Source: an uncultured beta proteobacterium
Lineage (GTDB): Bacteria > Pseudomonadota > Gammaproteobacteria > Burkholderiales > Burkholderiaceae
Length of the DNA: 17,869 nucleotides
Assembly: GCA_903827075.1 (NCBI GenBank)
Contig: CAIKGX010000029.1
Coordinates: 1 to 17,869, forward strand
Reading direction: 5' to 3'
Shown here: piece after piece, positions 14,401 through 17,869 of the stretch
Numbering within the stretch: the first letter of the stretch is position 1
Layout of the letters: each line of letters begins with the position of its first letter
Made by a program: the position numbers and the translations under genes
The notes under the pieces: model-generated
What the model saw: only the letters and a program-made list of their open reading frames with translations
Told to the model about the DNA's origin: nothing
Database searches by the model: none

Positions 14401-14968
14401 AACCGTAGTGTTTGAGCAGCACATCGTAATGGCCTTTCAGCTCTGGTGAGAGATGACTCCACCAATCAGCCAAGCACTCTTCCTGTAATCGCTTGGCATC
14501 TTCACGCAACTGATACCCAGGAACAATGCCCGTTGAAACCGGGGCTGCGCCCAGTAACTTACCAAACCATCCATGAAAGGTATCGATCACAATGGACTGC
14601 GGATTAGCCAATACCGTGGTGTAGAGCGCTCTTGCAGTAGGCACCATGGCACGCGCCTGCTCATGACTTAAACCACGCTCCTCTAAGTCTTTCATCAGCT
14701 GCACATCATCGCTTTTGGAAAACTGTTCAAGCAAGCTATAGAGACGATCCCGCATCTCTTGCGCCGCTTTTCTGGTGAAGGTTAAAGCCAAAATCTGCTG
14801 GGGTTTAACGCCTGCTAACAAAAGACGTGTCATGCGGGCAACGAGTAGCCAAGTTTTACCGCTACCAGCGCAGGCAGAAACGATCACCGATCGCTGGGGA
14901 TCGCATGCAGTCTGCACCCGATACACTTCATTTGGAATTTCGACTTGGTCTAATGGGGTGTTATTCAC
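11408..14968 (-). CDS. addA: AddA-type helicase-nuclease (UvrD-like, RecB-family nuclease)
   Basis: A 1186-residue SF1A helicase with a C-terminal nuclease, the AddA/RecB-like half of a double-strand-break resection enzyme acting with AddB before RecA. Helicase motifs: Walker A ACAGSGKT (residues 32-39), motif Ia LALTFTRKAAQEM, Walker B LIDEFQDT (about 415), VGDPKQSIYRFRRAD (about 450), MTIHGAKGLE (about 838) and YVAITRAR (about 910). Nuclease: GVHFHKLLE, RLDRLV, AIIDYKL (D-x-K) and QLSNYK near the C-terminus, a complete PD-(D/E)XK set. GTG 14968 is chosen as start: it overlaps the addB stop as GTGA and has AAAGGGG just upstream. ATG 15013 would add 15 residues but has no RBS. Domain order and neighbour fit the proteobacterial AddAB class. 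Confidence 0.93.
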   Translation of the reverse strand: MNNTPLDQVEIPNEVYRVQTACDPQRSVIVSACAGSGKTWLLVARMTRLLLAGVKPQQILALTFTRKAAQEMRDRLYSLLEQFSKSDDVQLMKDLEERGLSHEQARAMVPTARALYTTVLANPQSIVIDTFHGWFGKLLGAAPVSTGIVPGYQLREDAKRLQEECLADWWSHLSPELKGHYDVLLKHYGSHETQKFLMGNSSLFKQRGAWTFFLEACKARGISPIEHLKLSLHLLDTPNPLLAQWNAPHTLHDLDFLADTWAHSSVKDSGLLPYLQAAIACKKAGGQVMDVADIFQFAFLTKGLEQRSSNGTALSEAKKYLLSINRDEQDYIACKQLWGDTFTAYLEWKNEQDTYALNQAWFTLSEAMMKHANTVKDAMRVRDFDDLEIGVSKLMADAANAAYLQSRLDAKYEHILIDEFQDTNPLQWQILSAWLEGYGQDASKPSVFIVGDPKQSIYRFRRADPRLFVSAKQFLQQELGAASLEQDRTRRNAPKINEAVRKVFQGPQIPADYPFSNQETDWSAGDENRPQESYGTEGEAYILPLIAYGEKSLDQRSGNAFDQAIIDPSLTVGIAQRYQEGQVISRLVKRLMATRLVADKQDGKDIWRSARESDFLLLVKRRRYLPQYEQALREADLAFDSSRLGGLLNTLEIDDLIALLTVLVTPRHDLPLAQVLRSPIFGFSDQQMQQLAIVMASNEYRYWWDALQDSQDAILKQAARYLEHWRILGERLPVHDLLDCIYQESNLRLKYAAVSQEIARPQVLANLDAFLELALNQDGGRYPSLSRFIGEINAIRQGDDDETPDEGEVDIAAEENLIDIDEDSQMSEEDRHKRVRMMTIHGAKGLESPFVILLDANNTDTNIDYNGVLMDWSPLESSPSHLSLFAAKTLTSPRSEIYEAEKAIGDKENWNLLYVAITRARQGLWISGNAHKPTKKSPNGLDESSWYGKAEQAGLPVFDLMEQSTNLTQIKEEKVNAQDQSQAKTFKVEDFVIEWVLAKENQIKRQQEIEGGLSLQAFEGENHPKDQVPDPEILEEGVHFHKLLECLSSQTGVPIESSTQMSVQEVANWFNVDEVQAQKSLDRALKVINTQALKKYLTGGDWVQAWNEIDVVNGQGKTYRLDRLVEFDDHLAIIDYKLTIPTQASEQYLKYQSQLSNYKQELGRIRQDKPIKAYLISSEGQIECME

Positions 14969-17869
14969 CACATCCCCTTTCTGCAAATACCGCGTACTTC
15001 GCAATATTGACATACACCATCAGGAGCAAATGCTTGCATGGGCTTTCTGGACCAGAGTTGCTCAATGTCATCCGTAAGCTGTACTGAAAACTCACTCATC
15101 ACTTCTGGCATATTTTCTACTGCTAGCGCTCTATAGACTTTATCGTCATCTTTAGAAAGATCTGCTTTTAAAGCCACCCACTCTGCTTGTTTTACTTCTC
15201 GCCCAACAAGCTTGTGACTCTCATCCTCCTGATTTGCAGCTCTGGCATAAATTAATAACTGTGGATCATCAAGAATATGCTCCGCCCTGACCTTGACCCG
15301 AGCAAGGCTCTGATTTTTATAGTCGATCACTGAGGCAACATGTACATTGTCCACATTGATATCAAAACGATCGGCATAGCCTTCAATTCGTATGCTCTTC
15401 TCTCTGTGGTATTCATCATGAAAGCGCAGATCAAATCCCACCTTCACTTCACCATCAATGTACTCCCAACCTTGAGCTTCTCTTTGCAGTTGCCACTCTA
15501 CAAAACTCGGAATTTGTTTTTGCCAATCACGCAAAGTGCCAAGTACCCGCGCATCACCTTCAATTAATCGCTGAAAGACTTTCTCAGAAATACTCATGAG
15601 ATTGCTCAGCATCCATGCGCGACGTGCGTCTTGCTGTTGATGAGGATCCTGTTGAATTTGACTGGTAGATTGCTGCCCATCGGTCTTCAATGCATGAAAG
15701 AAGGTCTTCAGAACGGTATGTAAAGTCTGGCCGGCCAAAGAGGCATCAAAGCCGTCATCAAATCCTTTGATTTTTCTCAAACCTAGTAAGCTACGCACGT
15801 AATAACGGTATGGGCAGTCACGCAATGCCTTATAGGCACTAGGGCTCATAGAACCCGGCATCGGAATATCAGGATCCAATACTGCAACTGCCATCGTCAT
15901 TGGCTCGGAATCACCAAAGACGGTTTGGGATTTCACCTCCTCGGCCCGCCAATCCATTTGTGCTTGCAAGCGCTGTATCCATGCGGATGGTCGAAGTGGC
16001 TCGCCACTCTTGCTCTTACTTTGCCAAAGTAGATCCACATTAGGGCAAGAAGCCAATAATTGCGATAAGTCTCTTGCCTGTTGTATGAACTGCGCTTGAA
16101 TTGTTGATGCCTTCAGCAGTTGATTTAAAGCGTCAGAGAAAAATAATGGGGGCTCTGAAAATGCCGGTAATTGTTGCTCATCGCATCCCACCATGACTAC
16201 TGCTTCGAAGTCGCGTAAGCGTGTAGAGCTGAGGGGCAATATGCTGAGTGTAGCGGCAGCCTCTTTGCCCTGCTCTTGAAAGCTTGCCTCCTCTACCACC
16301 ATTTTAAGTAAGCTTAGGCACTCTGATAATCGCATAGTGACTTGAGGATGATGAGACTTACTCAGATCAAATGTCTTTAATACTTCAAGTAATTGCTTGC
16401 CAGCAGAATCTTTCTCTAAACGCTGCGCCATGCCCGTCATATTTAAATCATGTTGCAATTGTTCATATACTTTAGTGCAGTCGACTTTCATAAGCAGCCA
16501 TGCATGATGTCGTGCACGTATAAATTGCAGCAACTGCAGTAGTGCAGGGTTTGGTTCTGCAGCGCCTTTCTTTAGCGCATTGCTTCGTGCGCCCTCAATG
16601 GCCAAATAAAAGGTTTCCCAACCTGACTGAGCTTGACTAGCTAACAAAATATCCTCTAACTGCGCCACTAAGCCAATATAGGCATTACTCTCTTTTGTAT
16701 TCTCTGGATCAAGGAATTGTTTAATATCTAAAAATGGATTCTGCAAGAACTCTAATAAAGCGCTCGCTGTGGGGCCCTCCTTCGGTGCTCGCAATAAATC
16801 CAGCCAGCTATTGAGTGCCGCGGCGGCTCTGGTAGTGGACAACTTCCAACCGGTTTCATCTTGAATCTTTAGTGCTGGTCCTAAGCGTGCCAATAAAGCA
16901 CGTGTTCTTCTGGCAACCAAACGATCTTGGGCCACTAAAGCAATATGCGTTTTGCCATCCATGAGATGCCGCTCAATTGTTTTTGCTGCTGCCCAGGCTA
17001 ACTCTTCAAAACGCTTGGCCGCAATCAGATGCCAATGTTTTGACTTGGCTTTTTGAATATTTAAACTGAGCCGCTCTTGAATATCTTGATCTGATTCGTC
17101 TGTAGTTTTACTCATGGCTTCTGCCCATAAGCCCACTGTTTGCCAATCTAGGCCCACATTAATAACCGGAGCGTACTGAGCATAGTCATTTAAGAATGTC
17201 TCTGTAATCTCTCGATCAATTGGACTGGGGTCTGCCGTTTCTACCCAGATCAACGGTCTGACTATCTCTTGATTGTCTTTGCTTAGTTTTGCCTGTGCTA
17301 GATGTGCAGCCATTGCAAACTGTTTTCTAAATGCAGGGTCACTAGAGCCGCTCATGTAACGCCAGAAAGTCAAAAGCACTTGTGCTTCTTGATCCAATAC
17401 TTTTCGCGCCATGGCAGGATAGGCTTTGGCAATCGTTTTTTCGAGGAGCGGCTCTAATTTTTCAATCCACTCTTGCCCAATAGCAAATTCTTGAATCGAC
17501 TTGTTTGAAGCATCTTTTATGGCATCACTGAGCTCTGTTTGCAGCCTAGCGGCAACTAAATTAGACAAGGTATCGCAGGCATCAATAATGGCTTGTGCCA
17601 AGCCCCAAGCGCCCACTTCACTCTCCGCCTTGAACCAAGCTTGAAGTTTGGCGTGTTTTTTAAGGGTGGAATAAACGGTTAAGCAGCGCTCAAGGTCGGT
17701 TTGTTTTTTGGGGAACTTCCATGCGCCCGGCGCAGCGCCCAACCAGTCACTAAAACTCATTACTTGCGGCAAAAAGGCATTCTGGGGATCAATATCCTTT
17801 GGGCGATGCTTTTCTAAAGACGCCCTCAGACCAATCAGGGGGCCAGCTGTACTGAGCACCACTAAGGGG
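14965..17869 (-). CDS. addB: AddB-type nuclease subunit, 5' end outside window (partial)
   Basis: At least 967 residues of the partner nuclease/inactivated-helicase subunit of AddAB. The frame stays open to the window edge (Pro-Leu before a GTG at 17862, then VLSTAGPLIGL), so the true start is probably outside. No intact Walker A is seen, as expected for AddB. Near residue 680 comes SPSAYKALRDCPYRYYVRSL, with the first Fe-S cysteine. The RecB-type nuclease is GYADRFDI, VIDYKNQ (about 844) and DDPQLLIYA. The last cysteines are in CQYCEVRGIC next to the C-terminus, giving the four-cysteine iron-sulfur cluster of AddB nucleases. Translation is coupled to addA through the 4-nt overlap 14965-14968. 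Confidence 0.92.
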   Translation of the reverse strand, partial: PLVVLSTAGPLIGLRASLEKHRPKDIDPQNAFLPQVMSFSDWLGAAPGAWKFPKKQTDLERCLTVYSTLKKHAKLQAWFKAESEVGAWGLAQAIIDACDTLSNLVAARLQTELSDAIKDASNKSIQEFAIGQEWIEKLEPLLEKTIAKAYPAMARKVLDQEAQVLLTFWRYMSGSSDPAFRKQFAMAAHLAQAKLSKDNQEIVRPLIWVETADPSPIDREITETFLNDYAQYAPVINVGLDWQTVGLWAEAMSKTTDESDQDIQERLSLNIQKAKSKHWHLIAAKRFEELAWAAAKTIERHLMDGKTHIALVAQDRLVARRTRALLARLGPALKIQDETGWKLSTTRAAAALNSWLDLLRAPKEGPTASALLEFLQNPFLDIKQFLDPENTKESNAYIGLVAQLEDILLASQAQSGWETFYLAIEGARSNALKKGAAEPNPALLQLLQFIRARHHAWLLMKVDCTKVYEQLQHDLNMTGMAQRLEKDSAGKQLLEVLKTFDLSKSHHPQVTMRLSECLSLLKMVVEEASFQEQGKEAAATLSILPLSSTRLRDFEAVVMVGCDEQQLPAFSEPPLFFSDALNQLLKASTIQAQFIQQARDLSQLLASCPNVDLLWQSKSKSGEPLRPSAWIQRLQAQMDWRAEEVKSQTVFGDSEPMTMAVAVLDPDIPMPGSMSPSAYKALRDCPYRYYVRSLLGLRKIKGFDDGFDASLAGQTLHTVLKTFFHALKTDGQQSTSQIQQDPHQQQDARRAWMLSNLMSISEKVFQRLIEGDARVLGTLRDWQKQIPSFVEWQLQREAQGWEYIDGEVKVGFDLRFHDEYHREKSIRIEGYADRFDINVDNVHVASVIDYKNQSLARVKVRAEHILDDPQLLIYARAANQEDESHKLVGREVKQAEWVALKADLSKDDDKVYRALAVENMPEVMSEFSVQLTDDIEQLWSRKPMQAFAPDGVCQYCEVRGICRKGMW

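Noticed and set aside
1..17869. CRISPR array, tRNA, rRNA, prophage or intact transposase
   Set aside because: No regular direct repeats with spacers, no cloverleaf with a recognisable TTCRA arm, no phage structural or transposase motifs were found on reading both strands.

Overview
The window looks like chromosomal DNA of a betaproteobacterium, most like Burkholderiaceae and in style like the freshwater genus Polynucleobacter. This is inferred from the moderate GC content, short intergenic gaps, a phasin, an AddAB-type rather than RecBCD-type nuclease pair, and the DnaX and UmuDC sequences. No database search was possible, so the genus is a judgement. Almost everything is on the minus strand. 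The plus-strand exceptions are the SRP RNA gene and exoX.

Layout from left to right. (1) 1-1307: the 5' part of dnaX (minus, running off the window) lies head-to-head with ffs, the 4.5S SRP RNA (plus). (2) 1325-2592: a toxin-antitoxin-like cassette made of a nucleotidyltransferase with an N-terminal winged helix, an overlapping HEPN-type gene and an operator-like repeat cluster. Upstream of it is a strong-RBS reading frame for a 43-residue membrane peptide. (3) 2719-3375: exoX (plus). (4) 3466-5451: an SOS operon with a textbook LexA box, umuD, umuC and then a second 43-residue membrane peptide that ordinary gene calling would miss. (5) 5509-6081: a phasin. (6) 6209-9153: a unit under a strong sigma-70 promoter and a tandem glycine riboswitch. 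It holds a DadA-type FAD amino-acid dehydrogenase, a coiled-coil tail-anchored protein and a lipid A acyltransferase homologue. (7) 9171-10435: two small genes (a secreted beta-type protein and an NTF2-like protein) flanked by diverged, inverted copies of a 32-35 bp element resembling the end of an IS3/IS150-type insertion sequence. (8) 10465-11286: an exported TPR protein with one membrane helix and a glycine/aspartate-rich tail. (9) 11408-17869: addA and addB for recombinational break repair, coupled by a 4-base overlap. addB is cut by the window end.

DNA metabolism recurs: clamp-loader subunit, ExoX, Pol V and AddAB. The parts most worth a second look are the nucleotidyltransferase/HEPN pair with its operator, the two small membrane peptides (one apparently inside the SOS operon), and the glycine riboswitch placed in front of a DadA-type dehydrogenase rather than a glycine-cleavage gene. 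No tRNA, rRNA, CRISPR array or intact transposase was seen.
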